The notes: generated from the letters alone by a model not told the origin. Counted from the first letter of the stretch, positions 53,053-63,026 are shown. The stretch is DNA of 64,000 nt from Firmicutes bacterium UBA2058 (GCA_002332905.1 DDAM01000009.1:1-64000), one strand, 5' to 3'. A program made the numbers and translations.

Positions 53053-54477
53053 ATGATACTGTTTGATAATGCAGAGTATGAACGATTTTTTAATCCGCTT
53101 TGTTGCAAGAACAAAAGAATATATTATGAGTGCATTTTGCAGCTCATTGAAAAATCCAAGTCTGTTCCGCTTCTTTACGAAACTGATGCTAGGGATACTT
53201 TGATTTTGTATCTTCGTAACTGTGCTTATGCAGTGGAAGAGGAAGATAATGCTGGCAATGCGGATGAAGCAATTAGTAGTAAGAAATCAGAAACTGAGAA
53301 CTCAAGTGCTATTCTTAGGTATTTCAGAAATTGTGGCTGGATTTCAGAACGTGAGATTGGAAGAAATGGTGATAACATTGCAACGGTAATGCCTTACTGT
53401 AGAAAGATGATTGATTCTATTGAGAGAATCTTTAATCGTGATAATAGTGCTGCTTTGACTAACCATATTTTCTCAATTTTTGATGTCTTGCATTCTGCAT
53501 TTATCATGGATCACGGAAGAACACATAGACCATATTCTAATATTTTAGTTCCGGTCATAGACAGTGTATCAGATTTAAAGAATGAACTGTTGGTTCTTAA
53601 AGATAGCATCAGGTCTATTTTGCGTATGATCATTAAGATGACAGAAACCAATGATTTTGGACAGTTCCTTATTAAAGATGTAATGATGGAATCTTTTTTT
53701 AATGATTATTTTTTTATAAAAAAGGATGGTTTAATACCTGGATATATTTCAGAAATTGAGAAGATGATTAGACAAATTACTAACACAGAAGTCTATGAGA
53801 ATATAATTAAGGAATTCCAGAACTTAAATAATGTAGATGAAATTGTGGCTCGGGAGAAGGTAGATAGTCAACTTTCAGAGGTGCAGTGCTTTATTAGTTA
53901 TGATTATGTCAAAGAGATGGATTACATTGATAAGAAAATCAATAACTACTATAGCCTGTATTCTACTAGAATCCTTATGATATTAAGCAATAATGTTAAT
54001 ATGCAGACATATTTGAATGACTTGCTGATGACAATTAAGGATTTTGATTCAGATGATAAAAAATTAATCATCGATTCCATATCTAAGTGTTTTAGTTTAC
54101 ATTCATATAATTATATTGGAAGAAAGTCAATTGAAAGAAGAAAAAAACGCAAACCGAATACAAAGAGTGGAGCAATTATTACAAGTTCATTGTCTGATGA
54201 AGATAAAGTAAGACTTACAAAAGAATTATTATATGAATATCCAGATCGGTATAGTTTAAAACAGGCTACAGGTTACTTTAATAACATATTTGAAGGTAAG
54301 GAATTTGTAGTACCAGATGAGACGGCTGTAAAAACCAGAGATGATGCAATGATGATAGTTGCCAGTATCATATACTCTGGAACTGCAGATTTTCCGTATG
54401 AGGTCGAATTTTTGGAAGGAACTATAAAAACAAAAGTTGCAACGATAAGCAAAATAAAAATTAAGAGGAAGAAATAA
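53053..54477 (+). CDS. jetA: Wadjet JetA-like (kleisin-type) protein
   Basis: The 474-aa protein heads a four-gene operon whose order is kleisin-like, small winged-helix-like, SMC ATPase, TOPRIM nuclease: the Wadjet layout. It is largely helical with a winged-helix-like N-terminus (NAEYERFFNPLCCKNKRIYYECILQLIEK) and resembles the JetA group found in Clostridia (DUF5716-like, type III). In Wadjet, JetA bridges the SMC heads. GAGGAGGTG precedes the start. Confidence 0.82.
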   Translation: MILFDNAEYERFFNPLCCKNKRIYYECILQLIEKSKSVPLLYETDARDTLILYLRNCAYAVEEEDNAGNADEAISSKKSETENSSAILRYFRNCGWISEREIGRNGDNIATVMPYCRKMIDSIERIFNRDNSAALTNHIFSIFDVLHSAFIMDHGRTHRPYSNILVPVIDSVSDLKNELLVLKDSIRSILRMIIKMTETNDFGQFLIKDVMMESFFNDYFFIKKDGLIPGYISEIEKMIRQITNTEVYENIIKEFQNLNNVDEIVAREKVDSQLSEVQCFISYDYVKEMDYIDKKINNYYSLYSTRILMILSNNVNMQTYLNDLLMTIKDFDSDDKKLIIDSISKCFSLHSYNYIGRKSIERRKKRKPNTKSGAIITSSLSDEDKVRLTKELLYEYPDRYSLKQATGYFNNIFEGKEFVVPDETAVKTRDDAMMIVASIIYSGTADFPYEVEFLEGTIKTKVATISKIKIKRKK

Positions 54478-55125
54478 ATGAGTGATATTAGATTAAACAT
54501 TTCTGTAAAAGAAGAAAATAACATATTGTTCAAACGTTGCATTCGTAAGTTGTTAGATTCAACATTCATAGTGGGAGACAAGGATGAAAAATTATATACA
54601 TTTATATCAAGAGAATCAAACAGGCAGGATATTTCAGATTACCTGCGCATGATTGGATTTGATGTGTTAGTAGACACAAATGTAAGGGTTGCAATGCTGA
54701 AACCTCATGAGGCGGATGAAGAAGTAGTAGGGTTAAAACGAGCAAATGTTGTGACTTTTACAACAGAACAATACCATTTGCTTCTTGTGCTTTGGGAGGT
54801 GTATTTAGAAAACCTAGGTTATAGCGATGAGAATGTTGTCATGCTTGGGGATTTGATTGATAAAATTAAAGCGTATGAAGTAGATATGGATAGTAATAAA
54901 CTATCAGCTGCTATGAAGATTTTTAAGAAATATGATTTGGTTGGATATGATCCAAAGGATAAGTCGGAGGATGCAATTATTACATTATATCCGTCATTGC
55001 AGTTTGGATGGGATGTTGCACAGTTCCAGACGGTTTCTTCAGAATATATGAAGAATAGCCATACAGAGTACGATGTACAAGAACAGTTTTCAGATAGTGA
55101 AGAAGATGAGGAGGATGTAGAATGA
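54478..55125 (+). CDS. jetB: Wadjet JetB-like (KITE-type) protein
   Basis: The 215-aa protein starts directly after the jetA stop codon and overlaps jetC by 4 bases. It has a mixed alpha/beta N-terminal domain and a strongly acidic C-terminus (SDSEEDEEDVE). JetB proteins are KITE subunits that bind JetA and help load the motor on DNA. The role is assigned mainly from operon position and size. Confidence 0.8.
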   Translation: MSDIRLNISVKEENNILFKRCIRKLLDSTFIVGDKDEKLYTFISRESNRQDISDYLRMIGFDVLVDTNVRVAMLKPHEADEEVVGLKRANVVTFTTEQYHLLLVLWEVYLENLGYSDENVVMLGDLIDKIKAYEVDMDSNKLSAAMKIFKKYDLVGYDPKDKSEDAIITLYPSLQFGWDVAQFQTVSSEYMKNSHTEYDVQEQFSDSEEDEEDVE

Positions 55126-58100
55126 TTAGCTTGAATTCGATTCGATTGATCAATTGGTATGGATTTAGCCAGATTACTGTACCTGTAGGCTTCTTCACTT
55201 TGATTGCAGGTAAGAATGGAAATGGTAAATCTGTATTATTGGACGCTATAAAATATGCACTATATGGGGACACAGTATTTAATAAATCTACAGAGAATAA
55301 AGGAAGCAGAACGGTGTCTTCTTACACAAGAGGTTTACTTGATGCCACTGCAGGAACTTATATGAGATCGGTAGATCAAATGCCAAATGTATACACTCAT
55401 ATTGTGCTTGAAATGTTTGAGGCAGAACTTGGAAAAAGCTTTGTTCTTGGAACTGTAATTGATACAGACTCTGGTAATGGATTCGTAACTAGAAGATATG
55501 TCATAGAGAATAAAACACTTGTGGATGTTGTCCATACATATGAGGTAAATGGTCAGACTATTCCGTATAGTACATCTGAATTACAGAAAGTTCTTGGTGT
55601 AAAAATGATGGATGTAAAAGAGGGAATGCTTAAGTTTATGCAGAGAACAGGACTACGTTTAAATGAACAGCAGTTAGCCTCTTTCCGAAGAAAACTTCGA
55701 AGCATTATGTCTTATGATCCCGATGCCAAGATTGATCAGTTTATTAGGGAAAGTGTATTAGAAAAGAAAAAGGTAGATTTTTCCAAACTAGTAGAAGCAA
55801 AAAATAATATTGATACATTGAATATGAATTTTGCAACAATTGATGCTGAAATAAAAGAACTTGAGCATATACTTAAGCTTTTTGATGGTTTGCAGAATGC
55901 TAAAAATGTCATCTTTGCAGATGATGTAAAGATTGCATATAAGCGTTTGTTAAAGTGCAGGAAAGATATAGAAGAAGCAACAAGGAATATGGATGTTGCG
56001 ACTAGACAAATTGCTGAAGATGAGAGAAAGCTTGAAGCTATTGTTACTCGTGAGGAAAAACTACGTGTAGTTTATAATAAGGCAAAAGACAATTTGGATT
56101 CCATGGACTGTGCAAAGGCAATTGAAGAAGCTAAACAGTCTTTACAAAATGCAAAGGTTGAAAAGGAAAAACTTGAAAAAGAAAAGAGTGCACTTAATGA
56201 ATTCCAAACCAGAGTAAGTGAATTGTTAGCCTGTTTTTATGAAGAGAGTTTGAGAATAGAACAACAAGATGTATTGTCTTCATTAACTTTGGATAATTTT
56301 ACAAAAATTCAGAAAGAAAGTAGTGTTGAGTATCTATTACAAGAAATTAAAAGATACAGAGATGAAATTCTTGCTGAAATAACAAGAGCTAAAGATACTT
56401 TAAAAGAAAATCAAAAACAACAATATAAGTGGCAGCAAGTAATTGATGATTGTAATTCCAAGAAGACAACGTTTTTGGAAATACCTGAGTATGTTGCGCT
56501 AAAAAATGAGATTAACAAAGAATTTGAAAATAGAGGTATACAATCAGAAGCCTGTTTTGCTTGTGAATATGTTATTGGGCTAACAGACGAGTCATGGCGT
56601 GATGCTATTGAAAGCTATCTTGGCAGACGTAGATATACAATTCTTGTTGAACCCGAATATTATGACATTGCTGATGGTGTGCTTAATAATTCAAAAAATA
56701 AATATGCCCATTTATTCAATACAAAGCTTTTAATGAAAAAAGATGTCACACCTAATGAAGATTCCATTGTTCATTTTATTGAAGTGAAAAATCCAATTGC
56801 AAAGCAATATTTTGATTATCAACTTGGACGTTTTCACGCAACTACTAAGGATAAGGTTAAAAATTATGAGAATGCTATATCAACGGAGGGTAGGGTATCA
56901 GTTGCTATGGATAGTTTCTTCCTACGCTTTGATAAGATTAAGTTCTATTTTTTAGGACAGGAAACAATAGAACTTAATAGAATTAAAGCTATAAAAGCAT
57001 TGGAATTTTTGCTTTATGAATATAAGGAGATTCAAGAACAAATGCAGCTAAAAGAATCAAAGAAGTTATACCTTGAAACAACTATGAATCTTTTTGGAGA
57101 GTATAACTTTGATGCGTGTAGACTTTATGAGGTAGCATTAATGGACCTTACTAAAAAGCAGGATGATTTAGAACGCCTACAAGAAGCACAAAAAAATAAT
57201 CTGGAATATATTGAGCTTGCTGAACAAGTAGGAAGACTTAAGCAGGATCTTGAGTCTATAAACAGAGAGGAAGATGTTGTTCGTGACGACAAATCTTCTA
57301 TGCAGACGAAATATGGAGTGAATGAAAGTAAATATAAGGAAAAGACTGAAAGTATTGTTGTTATAGAAAGTGAATTAAAAGAACTAGATATTAAAAATAA
57401 TGTTGTCTATGCAAAGGCAATTGAAGATTATGAAAAATATCTTGCAAATGGACCAGGAAGTGTAGGAGGAACACTAAAAGAAAGAGAAAGTTCTGAATGT
57501 TTATTGAGAGAAGTAGGAGAGAAGCTTACAGGAGCCCAAGCTTCATATAATGCGGCCAGAATGGCAGATAATCATTTGCCAATGTCTGATAAGTCCAGAG
57601 CAGAATATGAGACAAGAAAGTCAAGGATATGGATGGATGATTTACAGGAAATACAGCAGAAATTAGAAAAGCAGACTAGACGATATGAAGAAATTTTCAA
57701 AAATGAGTTTGTACTTACAGTGCTCAAATCCTGTGAAGCTGCAAGAGACGATTTGAAACTAATGAATGCTGAATTAGCAAGATTGAAATTTAAATCTAAG
57801 TATGCATTTGATGTTAAATATGTTAAGGACGGTTCTGATTACGAAAAAATTCTTGAATATGCCAAATATTTAAAAGAACGAGAGGAACTTGGGACTACAT
57901 CAGGACAGATAACATTCGATGCGTTGACATCATATTCGAATGATAAGGGAGAAGAACTGGAAAAGGATATTCGAAAGATTATTAACAGAATTGTTGAAAG
58001 TAATGATAAGGATCAGATCGAGCATTATGCGGATTATCGAAACTATATGACATACGAGATTTTGCTTACAAATGATGTTCTCAGCAAAGCTAAGCTTTCA

Positions 58101-58418
58101 AAGCAATCTGGATATAATTCAGGTGCTGAAGTTCAGATTCCATACATGTTGATTCTGTTATCAGCATTGTTGATAATTTACAATGATAAACTTAATTCAA
58201 CAAGACTTATTTTTATTGATGAGCCATTTTCAAAAATGGATCCATTTAATGTAAAAATTATGCTTGGATTTATGAAGGAGCAGAATCTTCAAATGATTTT
58301 CTGTGCACCTGATAAGACAGAGTTAATTGGTAATGAATGCGAAGTTGTACTGCCGGTACTTAGAACTCAGACTGATTTAATGGAGATTGGTATTGTAGAT
58401 ATGCACAAGGGAGTGTAG
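55122..58418 (+). CDS. jetC: Wadjet JetC SMC-like ATPase
   Basis: The 1098-aa protein has an N-terminal Walker A GKNGNGKS (residues 30-37), long coiled coils (about 230-470 and 640-960), a small hinge-like middle (about 480-640), a signature region GYNSGAEVQIPYM (about 990) and Walker B LIFIDEPFSKMDP (about 1028) near the C-terminus. It is an MksB/MukB-type motor that extrudes plasmid DNA loops. It is coupled to jetB by ATGA overlap. Confidence 0.92.
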   Translation: MISLNSIRLINWYGFSQITVPVGFFTLIAGKNGNGKSVLLDAIKYALYGDTVFNKSTENKGSRTVSSYTRGLLDATAGTYMRSVDQMPNVYTHIVLEMFEAELGKSFVLGTVIDTDSGNGFVTRRYVIENKTLVDVVHTYEVNGQTIPYSTSELQKVLGVKMMDVKEGMLKFMQRTGLRLNEQQLASFRRKLRSIMSYDPDAKIDQFIRESVLEKKKVDFSKLVEAKNNIDTLNMNFATIDAEIKELEHILKLFDGLQNAKNVIFADDVKIAYKRLLKCRKDIEEATRNMDVATRQIAEDERKLEAIVTREEKLRVVYNKAKDNLDSMDCAKAIEEAKQSLQNAKVEKEKLEKEKSALNEFQTRVSELLACFYEESLRIEQQDVLSSLTLDNFTKIQKESSVEYLLQEIKRYRDEILAEITRAKDTLKENQKQQYKWQQVIDDCNSKKTTFLEIPEYVALKNEINKEFENRGIQSEACFACEYVIGLTDESWRDAIESYLGRRRYTILVEPEYYDIADGVLNNSKNKYAHLFNTKLLMKKDVTPNEDSIVHFIEVKNPIAKQYFDYQLGRFHATTKDKVKNYENAISTEGRVSVAMDSFFLRFDKIKFYFLGQETIELNRIKAIKALEFLLYEYKEIQEQMQLKESKKLYLETTMNLFGEYNFDACRLYEVALMDLTKKQDDLERLQEAQKNNLEYIELAEQVGRLKQDLESINREEDVVRDDKSSMQTKYGVNESKYKEKTESIVVIESELKELDIKNNVVYAKAIEDYEKYLANGPGSVGGTLKERESSECLLREVGEKLTGAQASYNAARMADNHLPMSDKSRAEYETRKSRIWMDDLQEIQQKLEKQTRRYEEIFKNEFVLTVLKSCEAARDDLKLMNAELARLKFKSKYAFDVKYVKDGSDYEKILEYAKYLKEREELGTTSGQITFDALTSYSNDKGEELEKDIRKIINRIVESNDKDQIEHYADYRNYMTYEILLTNDVLSKAKLSKQSGYNSGAEVQIPYMLILLSALLIIYNDKLNSTRLIFIDEPFSKMDPFNVKIMLGFMKEQNLQMIFCAPDKTELIGNECEVVLPVLRTQTDLMEIGIVDMHKGV

Positions 58419-58421
58419 TGA

Positions 58422-59639
58422 GTGAAATACGAGGAGAAGATACTTAAACTTTTAGTTGACAATTATCGTAAGAGCAAAAAGGACTATGGTGATAATAAAA
58501 TTAAAAGAAGAACTCAAGTTAAACCGGAAAAATTATATAAAAAATATAATGCTAACGATGGTGATTTTGAAGAAATATCAAAACTCAATAAAGCGGTAAA
58601 TGAGTTGACAGGTAAAGGCCTTGTTTATAGTGATACAGAAAACTTTGGAACCCAGATTCAGAGCATTTATCTCGTTGATGAGCGAATTACGGATATTGAA
58701 AAATATCTCAGCGATAATTATGAATATATATCGAAAGACATGCAGATTCAGAATATACAAGTGATGATTGATTGTTACAGAAATGCTTCACCTATATGTG
58801 AAAAAGAATGCATACTATTATCAGAGAGCATAGATAATAGGATAATTCCAAAGAACATAGAGACACTTGATAATGTCTTTAAAGCAATTTCATTTATAGA
58901 GAATAATAGAGATAATTTATATATCAGAGAAGTTTCAATGAAAATTTATGGTGATTCAAAGTTCTTTGAGACTACAACATTACAACAGGTGTGTACTTTA
59001 CTGCGTAAGTATTCAGATAGAACAAAAAAAGATAATGAGCTGATTGATGAAGTTCTGATGGATTATCATATTTATAAAGAGCCTCAGAAACTTTGCATTA
59101 AAGGGAATGTGGTAATAAATATTTCTGGAATAGATGTGAACATAAGTGGTTTCTCTGAAGGAATAGAGTTCATGGCATCAGATTTTGACAATATTCATTC
59201 GGTAAGTATATGCGCAACGAGGTTCATGACAATTGAGAATAGGACATCATACTTGAGATATAAGGACGATGATATTGTTACATTATATCTTGGAGGTTAT
59301 GCAAACAGATTTCAGCGAGAATTTATAAAACTGATTTACGACTCAAATCCAGAGAAAGAATACTTACATTTTGGAGACATTGATGCAGGCGGTTTCTGGA
59401 TACATCACAATTTATGTGAGAGTACAGGTATTGATTTTTATTTGTTTTGTATGTCATCCGAAGAACTAAAGAATAAAGAGTATGAATCTTGTTTACATAG
59501 GCTAACGGAAAATGATATAACTAGACTTCAAGAATTAAAAGAGATAGATTTATATGCCGATACAGTAAATTATATGTTAGATAATAATGTGAAACTGGAG
59601 CAGGAAATAATCAGTTTGGATTTGATGAATATGAAGTGA
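58422..59639 (+). CDS. jetD: Wadjet JetD TOPRIM nuclease
   Basis: The 405-aa protein has an N-terminal winged-helix part and a C-terminal TOPRIM domain with LHFGDIDAGGFWIHHNL (about residues 314-330), in which DIDAGG supplies metal-binding acidic residues, as in Topo VI A-type JetD (DUF2220). JetD cleaves circular DNA when the extruding motor stalls, removing small plasmids. Start GTG 58422 follows AAGGGAGTG; three bases separate it from jetC. Confidence 0.9.
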   Translation: MKYEEKILKLLVDNYRKSKKDYGDNKIKRRTQVKPEKLYKKYNANDGDFEEISKLNKAVNELTGKGLVYSDTENFGTQIQSIYLVDERITDIEKYLSDNYEYISKDMQIQNIQVMIDCYRNASPICEKECILLSESIDNRIIPKNIETLDNVFKAISFIENNRDNLYIREVSMKIYGDSKFFETTTLQQVCTLLRKYSDRTKKDNELIDEVLMDYHIYKEPQKLCIKGNVVINISGIDVNISGFSEGIEFMASDFDNIHSVSICATRFMTIENRTSYLRYKDDDIVTLYLGGYANRFQREFIKLIYDSNPEKEYLHFGDIDAGGFWIHHNLCESTGIDFYLFCMSSEELKNKEYESCLHRLTENDITRLQELKEIDLYADTVNYMLDNNVKLEQEIISLDLMNMK

Positions 59640-59872
59640 TATTTCGAGAAAATGATTAGAACGACAAATGAGGATGTTGTCAGACTGTGTGAAAACACTA
59701 TCTTACGGTTCTATCTTAACTTATATATAGTTGTTTTATAAAATAATCATAACAAAATTTTTATAATAGTTTATATTATTTATGATTGAAAAATCATTAG
59801 AAGTATTGCAACTGTCAATTAGTAGATGATTAAATACAGAGCTTATGTCTGAAAATAACTTTAACAATATAA

Positions 59873-59958
59873 TTTGTTACATTTATTATTATCCAAAATA
59901 TATTATTTTTTTATAAAATTAAAAAAAACACAAGAGATTTTGTTACATTTATTATTAT
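59873..59958. repeat. Pair of 20-bp direct repeats
   Basis: TTTGTTACATTTATTATTAT occurs at 59873-59892 and again at 59939-59958, with a partial third copy after. The 66-base period and position after jetD could reflect insertion, replication slippage or protein sites. Confidence 0.75.
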
Positions 59959-60062
59959 TTTTTATTACATTTATTTTTATCCATCAACATGTGGTCAAAA
60001 CGATAAATAAGGGGGTCTGACCACAATATGTCGTGGTTTTGAAGCGAAAAATGAGTAAACAT

Positions 60063-60086
60063 TGGGCTGAAAAATGCCCATTTTTT
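60063..60086 (+). terminator. Terminator-like hairpin in the gap after jetD
   Basis: TGGGC and GCCCA, with an 8-base loop, followed by six T. It is 430 bases after jetD, so it may end a transcript other than the Wadjet mRNA. Confidence 0.6.
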
Positions 60087-60391
60087 GTCCCTGTTTTTAG
60101 AGCATTTTATAGATGACATAATATGTTTTTATATGTTTACTTGGAAAGTACAAATGTAATTAGATGAAAATTTCTAATCCATTTTTGAATATTCACTCAA
60201 TATAATAATCGGGAAAGCTGTAATAAAGTGGTTTTACTTTAGAAAACAACTTTAGGAGTAGTTATCGGAGAAGCATTGATAAGCCATCAAAGAGTATTGC
60301 CTATACTCTGCTTGAGTTCATTTGTCAGTCAGTTTTTGCGATGCTTAATAAAGTTAAAATAAAGAGTTTGATATTTTTATAGAAATTAGCG

Positions 60392-60420
60392 TTTACAAAC
60401 ACTGACAAATGTGATATTAT
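60392..60420 (+). promoter_or_regulatory. Promoter of the tetR-amidohydrolase operon
   Basis: TTTACA (60392-60397), 17 bases, TATTAT (60415-60420). The -10 box touches the operator that follows. Confidence 0.75.
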
Positions 60421-60448
60421 GACTATAAGTCATGTGACTGATAGTCAT
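60419..60448 (+). promoter_or_regulatory. 30-bp operator palindrome for the TetR regulator
   Basis: ATGACTAT at both ends in inverted form, with AGTCA/TGACT inside, makes an almost perfect 30-bp dyad just upstream of tetR and over the start of transcription. This fits autorepression by the TetR protein. Confidence 0.8.
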
Positions 60449-60470
60449 AATTGTATGAAAGGATAATTAT

Positions 60471-61070
60471 ATGCCAAAGAGTACATTTTTCAATTTGCCT
60501 GATGAAAAAAAGGATAAAATTTTTGAAGCAGCCGTTAATGAGTTTTCTCAGAACCATTATGGAAAAATCACAATCGATAAGATAGTACAAAAAGCTGAAA
60601 TACCAAAGGGCAGCTTTTATCAATATTTTGAAAACAAGGATGACTTATATGTTTTTTTATTCAATCAAATCGGAAATAAAAAGAAGTACACGATAGAGAA
60701 AGCAAAAAAAAATATAGAGAAGCTGGATTTTAAGTCGTATATCATGCTTTTGCTTGAAGAGGGAGACAGGTTTGAAAATGAAGATATTAAGCTTATAAAA
60801 CTGAAAGATAAGTTTATGAATGAATGTCCTCAGGAAATCAGAAAAGAAATATTGTACAATGAGTTTCCTAAAAGCTATAGCCTGCTAATTGAAGTAATAA
60901 AGTTGTATATTGAAAAAGGGGAACTTAGAGCAAATCTGGATATAGATTCGGCAGCATACATTATTACACAATGTATGGCAAACCTCGGATTCTATAATAT
61001 AAAAGAATGCAGGAATATTAAAGGGTTAGGAGAGAGGGTACTTGACGCTATAATTAAAGGAATAAAATAA
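60471..61070 (+). CDS. TetR-family transcription regulator
   Basis: The 199-aa protein has the N-terminal helix-turn-helix (residues 10-57; ITIDKIVQKAEIPKGSFYQYFENKDDLY), the usual signature GSFYxYF, and a helical ligand-binding domain. It likely represses its own operon through the 30-bp palindrome. The two downstream genes, an amidohydrolase and a membrane protein, are its probable targets. RBS AAAGGAT. Confidence 0.92.
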   Translation: MPKSTFFNLPDEKKDKIFEAAVNEFSQNHYGKITIDKIVQKAEIPKGSFYQYFENKDDLYVFLFNQIGNKKKYTIEKAKKNIEKLDFKSYIMLLLEEGDRFENEDIKLIKLKDKFMNECPQEIRKEILYNEFPKSYSLLIEVIKLYIEKGELRANLDIDSAAYIITQCMANLGFYNIKECRNIKGLGERVLDAIIKGIK

Positions 61071-61097
61071 ATATTAAGAAAGGAAGGCTGGTGTTGT

Positions 61098-62129
61098 ATG
61101 TTTACGAAAAAGGAGCTAATTCAACATGAAAAATACCTGAAATTAAACGAGTTAGGAGATTTTGCTCTTGACTATGATGGTGAACTGGAGATTATTGATT
61201 TTCATACTCATATGTGTAATATACTTCCACTAAAGACTGTTGACCCAAACACAAAAGGATATAACCTTAAATATCCCACGGTTCCTTCTATTGAGAACAT
61301 TGATTTTTCTGTTCCTTACTGGACAAAAGAAGATTCACATATCAGCAGGAACGGATTTATGTCATTAATAAGATACTCATTAAATGCCTACGGTATTGTA
61401 CAGGACATGATGAAAGGCGGGACTTATTCAAACTGTTTTAGATCTCAAGAGGAGAATCAGATAGCTATAAATGTAGTTCTACCGTTAAGTACTAAAAAAA
61501 GCGATTGTTCACAGGAGGCTTTAAGAATTGTAAAAGATTATCCAAACCGTTTTATTGCATTCTGTTCCGTACATCCTGACGACCCGGAAGCGAAAGCAAA
61601 AATTTTTAAATATAAGGCGCTCGGGGCAAAAGGTTTAAAACTGAAAATATCTGATATAGAGCTGAAAAATGATTTCAGTTCCTTAATTAATCTTTTTAAA
61701 GCATGTCATGAAGCTGGATTGCCTATTCTGTTACATACGGGCACAATTCCAGTGAACCAGAACAATAGTTCCAGGCTCTATAAAAAGCTTCTCATGTCAA
61801 CAAGAGTAGAATTATTCGGACATTTATTAGAGTATATGCCGAGAGATTTTGTGCTTATATTTGGACATAGCGGAGTCTCGGAATATAAACTTGTTGCAGA
61901 ATATCTAAAGAAATTCCCTGCAAGCTATGCAGAATTATCAAGCCAATCACAGCATAGTATAAAGTACTTGATTGATGAAGCAGGTTATGAAAGATTGTTG
62001 TTCGGTTCTGATTGGCCGGCACTACCTCAGTCAATCACCCTTTCGAGAGTATTAATTGCGACAGAAGATAATAAAGAAGCAAGGGATCATATTTTAAATA
62101 AAAATGCCAAGAGGCTGCTAAATTTATAA
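61098..62129 (+). CDS. Amidohydrolase-2 family metal-dependent hydrolase
   Basis: The 343-aa TIM-barrel protein has the metal-binding DFHTHM (about residues 33-38; HxH), HTG (about 214), GHSGVSE (about 260) and GSDWP (about 300), the four key stations of amidohydrolase-2 enzymes such as ACMSD-like decarboxylases and lactonases. Substrate unknown. It follows tetR by 27 bases with AAGGAAGG upstream. Confidence 0.88.
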   Translation: MFTKKELIQHEKYLKLNELGDFALDYDGELEIIDFHTHMCNILPLKTVDPNTKGYNLKYPTVPSIENIDFSVPYWTKEDSHISRNGFMSLIRYSLNAYGIVQDMMKGGTYSNCFRSQEENQIAINVVLPLSTKKSDCSQEALRIVKDYPNRFIAFCSVHPDDPEAKAKIFKYKALGAKGLKLKISDIELKNDFSSLINLFKACHEAGLPILLHTGTIPVNQNNSSRLYKKLLMSTRVELFGHLLEYMPRDFVLIFGHSGVSEYKLVAEYLKKFPASYAELSSQSQHSIKYLIDEAGYERLLFGSDWPALPQSITLSRVLIATEDNKEARDHILNKNAKRLLNL

Positions 62130-62185
62130 TGTTATTATAATCAATCCACTTTTTTATACAAAATATTTAAAGGAGAGTGTTTATT

Positions 62186-62593
62186 ATGGGTGATCTGAAT
62201 TATTTTTCAATTCTTTGCTTTGTGTGGGCGTTAATTGGGATAGGAAGCAGATTTGTAATGATTCATCTTGGTCAAAGGTGGAATAAGTGGGAGCTTGAAA
62301 AGGTATATTCTGAAGAAAAACGAACCTGGATATATTTTGCCGGAGTTGCAGCAACTTTTTTAGTAGGATATACATGGTTTAAGGTTTTTACTACTGATAT
62401 AAGGCTTGGCTGGATAATTGCCTTATTAATTTCACTGACACTTATAAAAGTATCTACCCTGGTATTTAATTATAAAAAGTTTAGACAATTTGCAAAGACT
62501 GTATTAAATAACAAGCAAAAGCTAATGCAATTAAATATTGGGGTAGTTATATTCTCAGTAATATTTATTTTGATGGGCATATATTTATACTAG
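62186..62593 (+). CDS. Unrecognised four-helix membrane protein
   Basis: The 135-aa product has about four membrane helices (approximately residues 5-25, 48-66, 74-95 and 114-134) and a Trp- and Lys-rich loop after the first. ATG 62186 follows AAAGGAGAG. It is the last gene of the TetR-controlled unit. No family recognised. Confidence 0.68.
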   Translation: MGDLNYFSILCFVWALIGIGSRFVMIHLGQRWNKWELEKVYSEEKRTWIYFAGVAATFLVGYTWFKVFTTDIRLGWIIALLISLTLIKVSTLVFNYKKFRQFAKTVLNNKQKLMQLNIGVVIFSVIFILMGIYLY

Positions 62594-62802
62594 TCAAATA
62601 CCACTGTCGTCATGCCTGTGACATTACGGGATGTTTTGTATCGTGGTAATCTCAGCTCAGAAAGTAATACCTAGTAATTCCATTACAGGTAAGGGTTTTA
62701 TAGAATGAGCAAGATTGGAAAGCAGAGTGACCCAAATTTTCATAGGATAAATTCATATTGCCATCAATATTTAAAATAAGGATGACTGCCATAAAGAGGT
62801 AT

Positions 62803-62835
62803 GGGAGTATTAGTTTAGGCTGATGCTCCCTTTTT
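62803..62835 (+). terminator. Terminator in the gap after the TetR operon
   Basis: GGGAGTAT and ATGCTCCC (one G-T pair) with a 12-base loop and five T. Confidence 0.8.
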
Positions 62836-62945
62836 ATATGTTAACCTGTAAAAGAAGCCGTTTCAGAGCTTTATTACAGTGATGTGTGGGGTTGGTAACC
62901 AGTTCGAAAAAGTAATGCCTGCCTTTATTAAATATACAAAAATAC

Positions 62946-63004
62946 TTGTAAACAAAAGCAATCCTATGTTATAATATCAATGAATACATGAACATAATGT
63001 TCAT
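62946..63004 (+). promoter_or_regulatory. Promoter and dyad operator of the broken second tetR gene
   Basis: TTGTAA (62946-62951), 18 bases, TATAAT (62970-62975), then ATGAACAT-A-ATGTTCAT (62988-63004), a 17-bp dyad just before the AAGGAGGTGAT ribosome site. This is a complete control region for a gene that no longer reads through. Confidence 0.7.
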
Positions 63005-63026
63005 AAGGGCGTAAGGAGGTGATATT

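Larger units (their letters stand above)
59640..60391. other. Long non-coding gap after the Wadjet operon
   Basis: No gene is supported in this 750-bp stretch. It contains a 20-bp direct repeat (59873-59892 and 59939-59958), an inverted repeat TGTGGTC/GACCACA (59990-60025) and a terminator-like stem at 60063-60086 with six T. The composition varies along it, suggesting joined segments and a possible end of the acquired DNA. Confidence 0.55.
62594..63026. other. Gap with regulatory remnants
   Basis: This 433-bp stretch has a terminator at 62803 and, near its end, a promoter and operator for the broken tetR gene. No other gene is supported. The sequence is more GC-rich than most intergenic DNA here, which fits decayed coding DNA. 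Confidence 0.45.

Noticed and set aside
53053..59639. Housekeeping MukBEF/MksBEF condensin
   Set aside because: A fourth gene with a TOPRIM (GDIDAGG) nuclease-like domain is present, which points to Wadjet rather than a chromosome condensin.
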